64,000 nt of DNA from Adiantum capillus-veneris (GCA_014529385.2 CM043944.1:52323268-52387267); one strand, 5' to 3'; counted from the stretch's first letter, positions 25,401 to 36,240 are shown. Numbers and translations are program-made. The notes: generated by a model from the sequence alone, not told the origin.

Positions 25401-28000
25401 AGTTATTTATGTAAATATCTTTGATATTTCTTTTCAACAAAAGTGTTGGGCATGAGATTATGGATGATATAGCTTCGATGTGATCGTTAAACCGAAGGTC
25501 CATAGATAGGAGCCACTGTTCGAATGTAATATTTTCTTTATAATCTAGTAGTAGCAGATTATCTTTGATTTGCTTGTGTTTCTTTCTTTTGTATTGGATA
25601 TTGTTATCTGGAGAACGACAGGGTTCTAAAATCATAGTAAAAGGCATTGGGTAGCGAGGAAAGTCAAAGCGGCATCCCTTACGTTTTCTGAAGCAAGTTT
25701 TTCTATGCTTGTGTGTTTGAATTTCTTGTAAATCGATAGGAAGGAGCATGGAGTCAGTTGTTATAAACTTATCAATGAAATCCACAACATCTTCATTGGG
25801 ATCTTTTCCATAGATAGGAGCATTTTCTATCCATAGGAGCCCATGATCATGTTGAGTACCTCGGCTCTGAAACTCGGTCACAAAAAAGTAATCTTTGAGA
25901 CTTCCCAATATGGTTATATCTTTGGTTAGCAATTTCTTCATCCCATTAAATCGGTTCAAGTAAAAGCGGGCTGTTGTTTTACAGGGTCGGCTCGTACCAA
26001 ATCTCGTATGTATGATGCTTCTGTCTGTGTGCTTGCACGCGTGATGGGGTTGAGCTTAGCAAGTGCTCTAATCAAGGGTTCCCAACGTTTCTCAGCTCTG
26101 CAGAAAATGTGATGAAGAATGTTAGTGGTCCAAGTTGTCTAATCATAGCAAAGGCGTTTTTTTTTTAGTTTCTCTTTTGTAGTCGGGTGATGTTCGCAAT
26201 GCCTCGAAGTCACGATATCCAAGTTAGGAAGACAAGACCTTCTCAATGTTAGTATCTCCAATAACTTGTGCGGCCACTAGTGTATTGTGGTTTAGCTTGC
26301 CTTTGCGCATACGGATCCAAATGGATCCCATGATTTTTTGAGTCACGACTTTGACTATTTTGAAAAAAAGATTTTGTAAATTTAGCGAGAACCTTCTATC
26401 ACTATGCATAAGCTCCCATTGAGCCACGTGCTGATATTTATGCTTAGCAAGTGTATGGTATTTACGGGGCTCACCATAGAAAATAGTAGGAAAACTAAGT
26501 TCTTCACAGTATTCATCTTTGAAAATACTCAAAGGATTATTTCCCTCGGCAAGAGCTACAAAGAAGATTTTGTCGTTGTGATCTACTACTTGTTGTGATT
26601 ACTCAATTCCATGGAGCATGACATCTGTAGCTAGATCATCTTCTTATGATGGTTGATTGTTGTCGACAAAATCATCAGGCAAAGGACAATGAAGACTATG
26701 GAAGTGGCTTACCCACTCATTGTTCAGAGCAATATTTTCAGTTGTGTATAAAGATGTTTGCAATAGTTGAACAGTGGCTTTCATTGTAAGCAATGGTCGA
26801 ACAACCTCGAAAAGGTAGCAATGATTATACTGTAGACGATGCTTAATACCCACTATTATCGAGGCTTCATCATGAATAAACCTTGACAATATTTGTTGTG
26901 TTTTCCCCAAGGATACCAAAACATTAACAACGCTACCTCGCAAGCCAAATTGACCATCGTATGTAAGCTCCCTAATTTTGGTGAAAGGTAGCCTTGGACT
27001 TACAAGGCGGCTTTCTGAATGATTTAGCTTCTCTACTGTAGCCAAGGGAAGGTTAAATCCTATGGAATTCAATTGGGAGAGCAGTGCACAATGTTTTTGC
27101 CTTCTACGACTGCATGAAGTGCAAACATAGTTTTCGTGTATTTCATTGTCTCTAGACCTCCCAAGTGCCGACCTACGCCCTTTTCGAGCTAATTGTGAAA
27201 AAAACATTAAACGTCCACATTTATAACATCGATATATAGGAACATCGTTTGCTATTTCTATGTACTGTTGTATAGCTTTTTTTGATGGGGAGACTTGTTC
27301 AACGTTTATGTTGGACGGAGCTGTGGGGTGTATTTTTTTCTTAAGTTTTTTAATTTTTGATGTTATTGAACCTATTTCTCGAATTGTTCCGTCACCCAAG
27401 CAAGCAAATTGCCTCGCGATGGAGATAGGGAGTTCATTCGGGCTGGAGAATCAAAGCTGTCCATGACTCTGTCTCATTTTTGTCCCAGGTACGAGGCTTG
27501 CGTTTGTGTGAGGATCGGTTGTCCCCCAAGTAAAAAAATAGGTTACCACTTCTATCTACAATGATGATTTTTTGAAATGTCGCGGGGTCGGATTCACTAT
27601 TGAATGTTGTGTTTTTGAGTGAAGTTATTGGCACACCGTAAATATAAACATCACATGTAATACTAAATCTCAAGGAGAACACATGGATAATATCAAGTGC
27701 AATACTAATAGATGATGTGTGACTATTTAATACTTGGGTCAAAATGGAGGAATGATGTTTACTGGAAGCCAAATGTGCTAGAGAAGGTGTGATCATTGGT
27801 GTTTGCTCTAATGATAGTCTCACTGCCTCTATCATAATGTTGGTGATTTTTTGTAATGACGAGCATGACTTTATTATTATATTGAGCACGAGGAAAACAT
27901 TATTATTCCATGGGTGATCAGCAAGGAAAGCACTATCAATCTCATTTTGAATGAGTTGTTCAAAAGATGCATTATGGTTGGTTGAGGAAGCCATGTACAT
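22413..28000 (-). pseudogene. Helitron RepHel protein with C-terminal AP-type endonuclease, frameshifted
   Basis: The order on the minus strand is as follows. An unrecognised N-terminal part (28000-27434, ATG at 28000 or 27994) is followed by a Cys-rich segment (CYKCGRLMFF and CTSCSRRRQKHC, 27230-27100). The Helitron-like rolling-circle domain has a HUH-type block (EFQSRGTQHDHGLLW near 25865) and paired tyrosines (TYCTSYITK near 25310). The Pif1-type helicase has Walker A GAGTGKT (near 24395), Walker B AVFDEVSLIG, motif III CGDLCQAGPV, motif V RTIHRAQG (near 23310) and motif VI VYTALSRVRD. An exonuclease-endonuclease-phosphatase domain completes it: LCLQETKL, LLGDFNIN, STLDHIW, WSDHS (23090-22470). 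Rep nicks DNA, the helicase unwinds, and the endonuclease role is unproven. At least five frameshifts interrupt the frame (near 27420, 26600, 26100, 25150 and 23850-23470), so it is probably inactive although the catalytic motifs survive. Confidence 0.85.
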
Positions 28001-28064
28001 GCAGTTTGTCGTCGCCTTACGCTATGCAGTGGAAGGAAGATAAGTAAATGAAACACGCACACAC

Positions 28065-28065
<1 letters not shown>

Positions 28066-28117
<52 letters not shown>
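28066..28117. repeat. (GA)n microsatellite upstream of RepHel
   Basis: About 26 GA units on the plus strand, read as CT on the RepHel sense strand, some 65-120 bp before its ATG. It also borders the left copy of the 1.13-kb duplication. Confidence 0.98.
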
Positions 28118-28119
<2 letters not shown>

Positions 28120-28121
<2 letters not shown>

Positions 28122-29246
28122 AATTTACAAGATAAGCAATGGATGAAAGCAATATAATATAAAGGGTGTTCTTCGGCGTGGAGGTGATAGAGCTTTAATG
28201 TTGTAGAGGAGCACTACTTTGTTTCTTCGACAAAAGATGTGATGAGGGCTAATTTGTTGACAGTGAATTTGCTAGTGTGAACAAGGGAGGCTAGTAGGTC
28301 ATGTGCATCTAGCACATCATAAGCATATAACTCAACAAAGTTTGACAAGGTGCAATACTTTGTCGACTATGTCACTCGTTAAGGAAACATCAATTGGGGA
28401 AGCTTTGTTGGCCAAATTTTTTCCTTCAAGCTTGGACACCAAAACAATAGTTGTACATTTTGAGCAAATAGAGCAAAAGTCTAGCTCTTGTTGGTGGTGA
28501 AACTTAGTAGATTTATATTGATCGTGAAAACGCTCCACCAAAATTGAGTTCACATTCACAAAGTGCAGTGTGCCAGTTACCTATGTATAGGCACCTGACG
28601 AGTTAGAGGTTTCTTGAGTTATTGCGATGAAACAAGAAAAGCAAGATCAATACTTACTTCTTGATTGTGACCAACATCAAGAATATGGGCCTTATATGCT
28701 TCCTCGACGATGCTTGAGACGAGGACTTGTGACGTGTGCTAGTATAGTAATATCCAAGATTAAGAGTGTATTGCTGCGACCTGTGAAGGAACCTATGTTT
28801 TGTGCAACAAATGTAAGATGCACATCGGTTTCCAGAGCACAAAAAATAGCATGGTAATCATCTTTACGTGCATCCACGAAGCTAAGCTGTGATGGCAAGG
28901 GAGAGAAAATATTAAAAGCTGGAAATCTATAGAAGGGTGAAGATAAGTAAGCCTTTCAGTGGTACGGTCCTCAACTGTTGGCCGATCTACAACAAGAAGA
29001 TCACCTTGGGAAAGACTAGCTTTTGAAGTGTTAGCATGGCCCTATATAACAACAAAAGCTATAGTTCCAAAGTGTGTACGGGTGCCTTGTGTATGGAAGA
29101 ACTATGTGTCATCCAAAAATTGATGCACTTTGCTCTCTGGGTAGAAACTAAGGCTGACTTCAAAAGGCTTTGTCTTTTCTACAACCATCGAAGCATTGAA
29201 AAATAGTACATAAGGAGATGTGCAAATGTCTGACTTAGTTTGTGTT
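28120..29246 (-). pseudogene. Duplicated 3' half of the RPA-like gene (copy 1, decayed)
   Basis: This segment matches 29388-30514 at an offset of about 1268 bp with roughly 90 percent identity by eye. It carries the same minus-strand exons: the zinc-ribbon piece (DFCSICSK near 28460), the VARNIGSFTG-like exon (here VAQNIGSFTGRSN near 28780) and the same final codons FVEETK with a stop at 28214. A deletion near 28340 shifts the frame after VDKVLHL, and other changes break the exon around 29050. It lacks the N-terminal OB domain and so is a partial duplicate, probably non-functional. Confidence 0.85.
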
Positions 29247-29387
29247 AATTTCGTGCTGTTTCCAATTTAAAAAGTGCCGATTGAGGACATAGGAAAAGGA
29301 GAAATGCCACTCCAAAATAGACAAAAATAGTGTAAAATTTTAAAAAAACAGCGTTATTTTTTGAACTTTTTTTTGAAATATTGAGAT
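29247..29387. other. Spacer between the two RPA duplicate units
   Basis: About 140 bp of AT-rich DNA that is not part of the duplicated unit, ending in A and T runs. No gene. Confidence 0.6.
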
Positions 29388-30514
29388 GGGAATTTACAAG
29401 ATGAGCATGGATGAAAGCAATATAATACAAAGGGTGTTCTTTGGCATGGAGGTGATGGAGCTTCAATGTTGTAGAGGAGCACTATTTTGTCTCTTCAACA
29501 AAAGATGTGATGAGGCCTAATTTGTTGACAGTGAATTTACCAGTGCGAACAAGGGAGGCTAGTAGCTCACGTGCATCTAGCACATCATAAGAATATAAGT
29601 CAACAAAGTTTTTGTCAAGGTGCAATACTTTGTCAACTATGTCATCCGCTAAGGAAACATCAATTGGGGAAGCTTTGTTGGCCAAAATCTTTCCTTCAAG
29701 CTTGGGCACCAAAACAATAGTTGTAGATTTTGAGAAAATAGAGCAAAAGTCCACCTCTTGTTGGTGGTGAATCTTAGTAGATTTGCATTGACCGCAGAAA
29801 CATTCCACCAAAATTGAGTTCACATTCACAAAGTGTAGTGTGCCAGTTACCTATGTAGAGGCACCTGACGAGTTAGAGTTTTCTTGAGTTATTACGATGA
29901 AAAAGGGAAAGCAAGATCAATACTTACTTCTTGGTTGTGACCAACATCAAGAATATGGGCCTTATATGCTTCCGCCAAACGGTGCTTGAGACGAGGACTT
30001 TTGACATGTGCTAGGATAATAATATCCAAGACTGAGAGTGTATTGCTTCGACCTGTGAAGGAACCTATGTTTCGTGCAACAAACATAGGATGCACATCGG
30101 TCTCCAGAGCACGAAAAATAGCGTGGTAATCATCTTTACATGCATTCACAAAGCTAAGCTATGATAGCAAGAGAGAAAAAATATTAGAAAGTTGTAAATC
30201 TATAGGAGGGTGAAGATAAGTAAGCCTTACAGTGGTACGGTCCTCAGCCGCTAGCCCATCTGCAACAACAAGATCACCTTGGGAAAGACCAGCTTTTGAA
30301 GTGCTAGCATGGCCTTGTATAACAACAAAAGCTACAGTTCCAAAGTGTGTATAGGTGCCTTGTGCATGCAACGACTGTGCCTCATCCAAAAATTGACGTA
30401 CTTTGCTCTCTGGGTAGAAACTAAGGCTGACTTCAAAAGGCTTTGTTTTTTCAACAACTGTGGAAGCATTGAAAAATAGTACATGAGGAGATGTGCAACC
30501 ATCTGACTTAGTTT
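29388..30514. repeat. 1.13-kb duplication unit (copy 2)
   Basis: Partner of 28120-29246. This copy is the one spliced to the N-terminal OB exons and keeps its reading frames, so it is probably the parental copy. Confidence 0.85.
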
Positions 30515-31432
30515 TTTTTTTTTACAGTTACATTCTCAATGTGGACAAAGTCTCCTATAGTAAGGGTGTCAATGAATTGCTCAATAAATTGATCGCTAAC
30601 AGCACAAGTGATGGTGTCAGTGTTGAGTGGATCAACTAGGTCTGCCTTAAGGTAACGCATATACTTAGCGACTTTTGGGCTTTGTTTGTAGGTTCCATAA
30701 TGGTTAAGTATGCACCCCTCGAATGCGAAACGAGGACAAGTTTCAGTGATCTCAACAATGCGCAATAGAGGGATCTTCGTGGGAATATAAGGCACAAGAG
30801 AAGATGAACTAGCGGGAATTACATTCTCATGGCAACACTCAGTATCAATATGTGCTTCTAGTTTGGCACCCTCCACAATGCTCTCTTTTTTTGCAACTAC
30901 AGATGGTGGTCCCCCCAATAAAGGTTTGGCTGCCACAACAAAAAACAAAACTCGTAAGGGTTGGATACAACAGTAGAATGTCTATGCGGTGCAAGCAAGT
31001 CTTACTTAGTTCCGTTGTCGCCTCACACGTCTTGGAAAGTGTACGTGCTATTGCACTACTTTGTTCCACACGCTTGAGGGATTTGGGTCCAACACCAAGA
31101 GAAGAAGAAACATCAACCTTAGGTAGGCTCGAAGCGCTCCTTGTGCGGAGTGGAGACACACGATCGAGAACGAGGGCACTATCGGGGCCCAAAAAAGATG
31201 CAGCTGTATCATGGTGCACTATCTTGTGTAACTCTGTAAAAACAAAAAGGAAAGTCACATTATTGCCAAGCATATATCAATCATTTTCTATAAGTTAGCA
31301 AGCTATTGAGTCACCATTTTCAAACTCCATCGAGCAAACATCACTAGATTCATCGCACATGGGTTCGACGTTGTCATCGTAGCCATCGTAATGTCCATCG
31401 AGTGGATTTCGCGAGGAAGAAGAGACATCCAT
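29482..31432 (-). CDS. RPA70-like single-strand DNA-binding protein gene, multi-exon (Helitron-associated)
   Basis: The gene reads right to left. The first exon probably starts with the ATG at 31432. A second coding block lies at about 31233-31010. A third (about 30940-30515) holds an OB-fold domain: RIVEITETCPRFAFEG, KYMRYLKADLVDPLNTDT, FIDTLTIGDFVHIENV. Further exons follow: QFLDEAQSLHAQGTY near 30390, VARNIGSFTGRSN near 30080, and a C-terminal zinc-ribbon OB piece (CFCGQCKSTKIHHQQEVDFC near 29790) ending at stop 29482. Splice sites look genuine: GTAAGACTTG to GTGGCAG, with matching phase; GTAAGGCT to ATCATAG; GTAAGTATTG to CTACATAG. A 12-A run near 30515 obscures one junction. Plant Helitrons commonly carry RPA-like genes. 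Its co-orientation with RepHel supports that origin. Exon borders are approximate. Confidence 0.6.
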
Positions 31433-31499
31433 ACTAAGAGAGGATGGTAAATAATGTTCGCAGAATTATTACTTGATGTGTTCAAAAGAAGCAAAGGGT

Positions 31500-31940
31500 A
31501 AAGAACATGCTTTAGCTAAAGGATGAACAAGTTCATAGAAAGAATACTTCACACAGTCACAAGCATCTTAGGATCAATAAGGGAGAGGGATGTTTTTGAA
31601 CTAATTTTTGAAGCAGCAAGACCCTTTATATACTACAACCTCCCTTGCCTTTCTCAACGGTTCACTATGTCTTAAAGCTAACCTACTATCACATCTACCA
31701 AATGGATTTGACACATTTAGACACATGCAACAAGTGACATCAAATTCAAAGGAATTAATGAACAAGTGGACAAGTGTGTGTTGATGGTCTAGAGTTCCCA
31801 CCATGCTCATGTGTTGAACACCATAGAAATAGTGAATGAACAAGCCTAAAATTTTCCCTTGACAAACTTAGCGAAGAGAAATTTGCATGCTCGAGAAAAT
31901 GTTTTTTCCTGAGGACTTGGTGGGAAAAGGATATTTCGAA
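31500..31940. other. Non-coding stretch upstream of the RPA gene
   Basis: No supported gene. It should contain the promoter of the RPA gene and perhaps the 5' end of the Helitron, but no TC terminus is certain. Confidence 0.4.
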
Positions 31941-31944
31941 TGCC

Positions 31945-32690
31945 GAGAAATTTTAAAAATCAAGCTAATTTTTTGATGGGTTTTTACATTGTTTTTCTCT
32001 CTTTTGGGGTTAAGAGCATTTTCAAAATTGAATACGGTATGGTATTAGGTCAAGACACATTTCTTCCCGACAAAAATTTTCAAGAGGAAATTTTGGAAAA
32101 GTAGGTACTTTTTTTTGCGTTTTTACACTTTTCCTCTCTCTTTTGAGGTTGACAACATTCTCGAAATAAAAAACGGCATCGTATTCAGTTGAGACACATT
32201 TTTCCGTAAGATTTCTTGCAGCGAAACACTTTCTCCCTTTTGAGCTTCACAACATTTTCGAAATCGAAAACGGCATGCAGTCCTCGGGAAAAACCTTTTT
32301 TCCAAACATGCAAAATGCCTTTCCTTATTTTTGCAAAGAGGAAAATTTAGAAAATTAGCTTACTTTTTAAGGTTTTTACACTATGTTTCTCTATTTTGGG
32401 GCGGAATTTCTCCTTTTCCCCTTGCGCTCAAGCGGCATTTTGGAAATTGTAGAGGTTGCCAACATTTTCGAAATCGAAAACAGCATGCAATGTTCAGGAA
32501 AAAAACATTTTCTCAAACATACAAAATGTCTTTCCTTATTTTTGCCAAGAGGAAAATTTAGAAAATTAGGTTACTTTTCTAGCTTTTTACACTATTTTTC
32601 TCTATTTCGGGGTGGAGTTTCTCCTTTTCCCCTTGCGCTCGACTGTCATTTTGGAAATTGAAGACGACACGATATTAAACTGCGACACAT
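31945..32690. repeat. Degenerate tandem array, units about 140-210 bp
   Basis: Three to four diverged units share a core of GAGGAAAATTTAGAAAA, TTTTTACACT, TTTCTCTATTTTGGGG and ATTTTCGAAATCGAAAACGG. The two best-matching units begin near 32326 and 32537 (offset about 210 bp). Older units start near 31945 and 32088. No coding sequence. Confidence 0.7.
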
Positions 32691-32699
32691 TTTCTCGGG

Positions 32700-33115
32700 A
32701 CACTGACGGCATGTTATCAAATCGAGAGAAAGGAGATCATGCTTATTTTTTTTTACATTGGGAATGATGCGCACATAATCCATTTCACCTTGAGTTATGT
32801 AGTTCACCACGAGCCACTGACACAAAGAGTCGTGAAAGGTCTAAGCTAGTGCTCGAAAAAAACTTTTTTCCAAAAACTTGGCGAACCTACATAAGCGAAA
32901 CAACAAGGTAAATTTTCAAAATTTTGTAGGTCTTCCCACTTCAAATATAAAATTTAGAGGTAAATTTCGAAATTTGTAGGTGGCATTATACTAAACGTAG
33001 GTTTTTTTTTCAAGCACTGGCCTAAGCTGTAAATAGGCTAGAAGTATATTTTCTCAAGACTCTAAGATTGACAGATTTTGAAAACGCCATAGTGTTAACA
33101 CAACCATTGTCATCC
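32700..33115. other. Non-coding stretch
   Basis: AT-rich with several A and T runs. It contains a short internal echo (AAATTTTCAAAATTTTGTAGG and a variant near 32910 and 32955). No gene seen. Confidence 0.4.
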
Positions 33116-33123
33116 AACCCTCT

Positions 33124-33400
33124 GCAGTCGTACTGAGCACCTCCCTCGCCCTTGGCAACCTCGCAAAGACCAGTTCGTCAATAGTCGTATTGAGCACCTC
33201 CCTCGCCCTCCACAACCTCGCAAAGACTAGTTTGCCGATTGCAGTGGACTGCCTTTAAGGCTCTACAAACATCGAGGCTGCAGCTCCGCATGCACGTCAA
33301 TTGCGCGCAACGGAGATGGTACGCCGACTGCAGTTAAGCCTCTACAAACATCAAGGCTGCTACGCATGCGCGCCAACTGCATGCAACGGGTGATACGATG
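33124..33400. repeat. Two short tandem duplications
   Basis: A unit of about 57-60 bp (TGAGCACCTCCCTCGCCCT) is present at about 33134 and 33192. A second unit of about 85 bp (CTCTACAAACATC.AGGCTGC) is present at about 33260 and 33340. This GC-rich patch lies between AT-rich neighbours. Confidence 0.7.
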
Positions 33401-33933
33401 GTGGTCTGCCATAGCTAAGCATGGACATGGATTTATACACGGGGTTGGACCCGGCAAGACAAAGCACTGGTGGCGGGTGGCAGGCTGCAGCCCCTGGGTG
33501 CTGCTCAGGCGAGCTCTTGACTTGCTTGGACTCCTGTAAGCCTTTAAAGCTCGCCAAAATTTCACCCGGCTCCAGCCTCCACGTGGACGCCATAGAGTGA
33601 AGGACGCCTAAACGGGCCCAACACTAAGGCCTATGCTTTACCAGGCCAAAAAAGGGGACTACTTTGAAGGTTTTGAGGGAACTTCTCCCTCTCGAATCGG
33701 AGGTAGTGGACAGTGGACACCGACCTCTTTGCTTTGAAATTCAAATAGGAAAGAATGCGGGAATGTAAAGCCAATTGAGACTCAAACTTTTTGGGCAGTG
33801 TCCTGCTCCGAAACCCGCTCACTTCTTTACACATTGAAGGCAGTTGCGTAGGCAAGCTTATTAGGGTTTTGTACCAGCCCTTCAGGGAAGCACCCGGTGA
33901 GTCATGCTTTCCTTCCTTTTCTGTCAAGAATCC

Positions 33934-33934
<1 letters not shown>

Positions 33935-33993
<59 letters not shown>
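33935..33993. repeat. (GA)n microsatellite in the eIF5 leader intron
   Basis: Nearly 30 uninterrupted GA units. Confidence 0.98.
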
Positions 33994-33996
<3 letters not shown>

Positions 33997-34261
33997 ATTT
34001 TGGAATAAGATTCTATATGTGCGCACAGGAGAATGGATTCCTGTAATGAATCAATGATTCCTTGTTTGTAGACTTCGATCATAAGGAAACCTGATTGGAA
34101 TTAGTTGTATGTGATGCTTTACATTGGAATCTGGATCGTATCACCAAAGTATATAGATTCTATGCACGGGATTCTGAATAACCCTTTTCACAGGTCTTTA
34201 AAACTGTGTGTTTGTGGGTGTGCGCACAAACCTAATCGTCTCCAATGTTTCTTCCAAAGGG

Positions 34262-34311
<50 letters not shown>

Positions 34312-34320
34312 AAGAGAGAG
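34262..34320. repeat. (GT)n(GA)n microsatellite in the eIF5 leader intron
   Basis: A GT run passes directly into a GA run, with one CAA interruption near the end. Confidence 0.97.
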
Positions 34321-34691
34321 CATTGATGCATCAATATGGCTGAATTTTTGTTGGTTTTATTGCAATCTAGCTATTCTTTTCTCTTGTGTGCAATTCATGG
34401 CTGGCTTCTAATAGAACACCTCCACTGATTTTTGGTTATGTGTATCAGGCTTATCTGTCTCAGTTGCGGTGACAAGTTTGGTCATGTGTGAGGAGATCTC
34501 ACAAAAGGCGTGTATGCAGTCGGAATCTATCCACTTCGTTCTACGTTCATCGCATCCAAGGAAGGCTCGCTCCTTGTACCTGCCGTCCACACGTATTGGT
34601 GGGAACAAATTGCAGAAGTCATACGTGTGTGAAGTCATTTGGTTTTTCCTGCCTGACAAAGGGCCTGTTTAAGTCCTTTGATAATCCAACC

Positions 34692-35984
34692 ATGGCTCTT
34701 CAGAATATCGGCATTGGCAACAGGGATGATGCCTTCTACAGGTACAAAATGCCTCGGCTGGTCACCAAGATTGAGGGGCGTGGAAATGGCATCAAAACTA
34801 ATCTGGTCAATATGGTGGATGTTGCCAAGGCCTTGGCCAGGCCCCCTGCTTATATCACTAAGTTTTATGGTTGTGAACTTGGGGCTCAGTCAAAGTTTGA
34901 TGAGAAAACCAACACTGCAATTGTCAATGGAGCTCATGAAACTGCAAAGCTATCTGCTCTTCTTGAGAATTTTATCAAAAAGTATGTGCAGTGCTATGGG
35001 TGTGGTAACCCAGAGACGGAGGTGACTATTACAAAAAGCCAGACAATCACTTTGAAATGTGCTGCTTGTGGGTTTACCTCGAACGTCGACATGAGGGACA
35101 AGCTAACAACATTCATTTTAAAGAACCCTCCTGCACAAAAGAGTAAGAAGAAGGGATTGAGGAAAGCTGAAAATGAACGGCTAAAAGCAGGCGATGCGGT
35201 GGATGCGGAGATGAAGCAATTGAAAAAGGAAATCAAGAAGAAGGCGCGCGACGAGATGAAGCAGGTTTCCAGGAAGAAGAATTCCAGCTCAGACGAGGAA
35301 GGTCTCTCTTCGAGTAGTAGCCAAGTGGACGAGGTAGAAGATGCGACTGCGGAAGAAGAGGAGGTTGAATGGAAAACTGATACATCAGCCAAAGCAGCAC
35401 AGCAGCGAATTAAGGAGCAGCTCAACACAGTTACAAGTGAGATGGTCATGCTAGGTATTGTGAGTGAAAATAAAGAAAATCTTAAAGTTGAAAGAGAAAA
35501 CCAGGGGGCTGAATGTGAAGCTCCATCGGCTGAACTGGCTTGCTTATATGGCAAGCTAGTTAAGGATTTCAAGCTTTGTATTGACAGCAAGTATAGGGCT
35601 GATCAACTTGCTTCTCACTTGAAGATTATTCGTCCGGGGACATCGCAACAGGAGGTGATGAATGCATTTTTTGAAGCCCTATTTGATAGAGTTCAGAGGG
35701 GGTTGGCGAAGGAGATAAGCAGAAAGAAATTGTATCTGATGAAGGTGACCACCGACGAATATTATCAAGCCCTTTTACTTGGTGCTATTGAGGCTCATTA
35801 CACCTCTAAGCCACACGAAGTTCGCAAGGAAGTTGCTGTATCTTTGAAGATGCTGTATGATCTGGATATCTTGGAAGAGGATGTGATTGTGGCTTGGTAT
35901 CAGAAAGGTTCACATAATGAAGTGAAGAAGTTTGCCAAGCCTTTCGTTGATTGGGTGCAGAATGCAGAGTCAGAGGAGGAATGA
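34692..35984 (+). CDS. eIF5: Eukaryotic translation initiation factor 5 (eIF5)
   Basis: eIF5 is the GTPase-activating protein for eIF2-GTP in the cytosolic 43S/48S pre-initiation complex. It triggers GTP hydrolysis at start-codon recognition and bridges eIF2-beta, eIF3 and eIF1. The frame encodes 430 residues, the usual plant length, without introns. The N-terminal domain starts [20 protein letters not shown] and has the Arg near residue 15 expected for GAP activity. A zinc-binding fold follows with [10 protein letters not shown] and CAACGF (residues about 98-130). A charged, Lys/Glu/Ser-rich linker leads to the C-terminal W2 (HEAT-like) domain with acidic-aromatic boxes [15 protein letters not shown] and [14 protein letters not shown]. 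The ATG at 34692 fits plant homologues; the frame stays open further upstream, but that part is non-homologous leader. This is the only intact protein-coding host gene in the window. Confidence 0.98.
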   Translation: MALQNIGIGNRDDAFYRYKMPRLVTKIEGRGNGIKTNLVNMVDVAKALARPPAYITKFYGCELGAQSKFDEKTNTAIVNGAHETAKLSALLENFIKKYVQCYGCGNPETEVTITKSQTITLKCAACGFTSNVDMRDKLTTFILKNPPAQKSKKKGLRKAENERLKAGDAVDAEMKQLKKEIKKKARDEMKQVSRKKNSSSDEEGLSSSSSQVDEVEDATAEEEEVEWKTDTSAKAAQQRIKEQLNTVTSEMVMLGIVSENKENLKVERENQGAECEAPSAELACLYGKLVKDFKLCIDSKYRADQLASHLKIIRPGTSQQEVMNAFFEALFDRVQRGLAKEISRKKLYLMKVTTDEYYQALLLGAIEAHYTSKPHEVRKEVAVSLKMLYDLDILEEDVIVAWYQKGSHNEVKKFAKPFVDWVQNAESEEE

Positions 35985-36240
35985 AGTTGAGAAGCATGCT
36001 TTATCCTTATGTGGATTGGGTGCTCAATGTGGAGGAAGAATGACTTTTGTCATGGTTTCTTGGGTCTGCTGATTTCTTTGTATAATTTGTTATTCTGTAA
36101 TTTTTGTTTTCCATTTTATGATTTATTTATGGGTATCATTTTCTTAATATCTTATTGAAGTTATGTGATATTATAGAAGAATTTTTTAATGCATGTGATG
36201 GTATTTTGTTGGACACTCTAGTGTAATCTAAATTTGTTTG
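35985..36240 (+). other. eIF5 3' UTR with an echo of the C-terminal codons
   Basis: Starting 11 bp after the stop, 35996-36043 reads as a 15-codon ATG frame, MLYPYVDWVLNVEEE, closely matching the eIF5 tail [14 protein letters not shown]. Beyond it lie T-rich sequence and TTGTAT/TTGTTA motifs typical of plant polyadenylation regions. Confidence 0.7.

Larger units (their letters stand above)
33850..34691 (+). promoter_or_regulatory. eIF5 5' leader with probable 5'-UTR intron
   Basis: A good donor (CACCCG then GTGAGTCATG) lies at 33896/33897, and the best acceptor is TTATCTGTCTCAG ending at 34463. The proposed intron of about 567 bp contains two GA-type microsatellites. A 5'-UTR intron before an uninterrupted coding region is also the layout I recall for Arabidopsis eIF5 genes. 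If this acceptor is used, the mature leader holds an upstream frame of 67 codons (34469-34672) ending 19 bp before the eIF5 start. No TATA box could be assigned. Confidence 0.5.

Noticed and set aside
30852-31298. 148-codon plus-strand frame opposite the RPA-like gene
   Set aside because: It is antisense to exons with good splice sites and a recognisable OB-fold. The plus frame has no domain.
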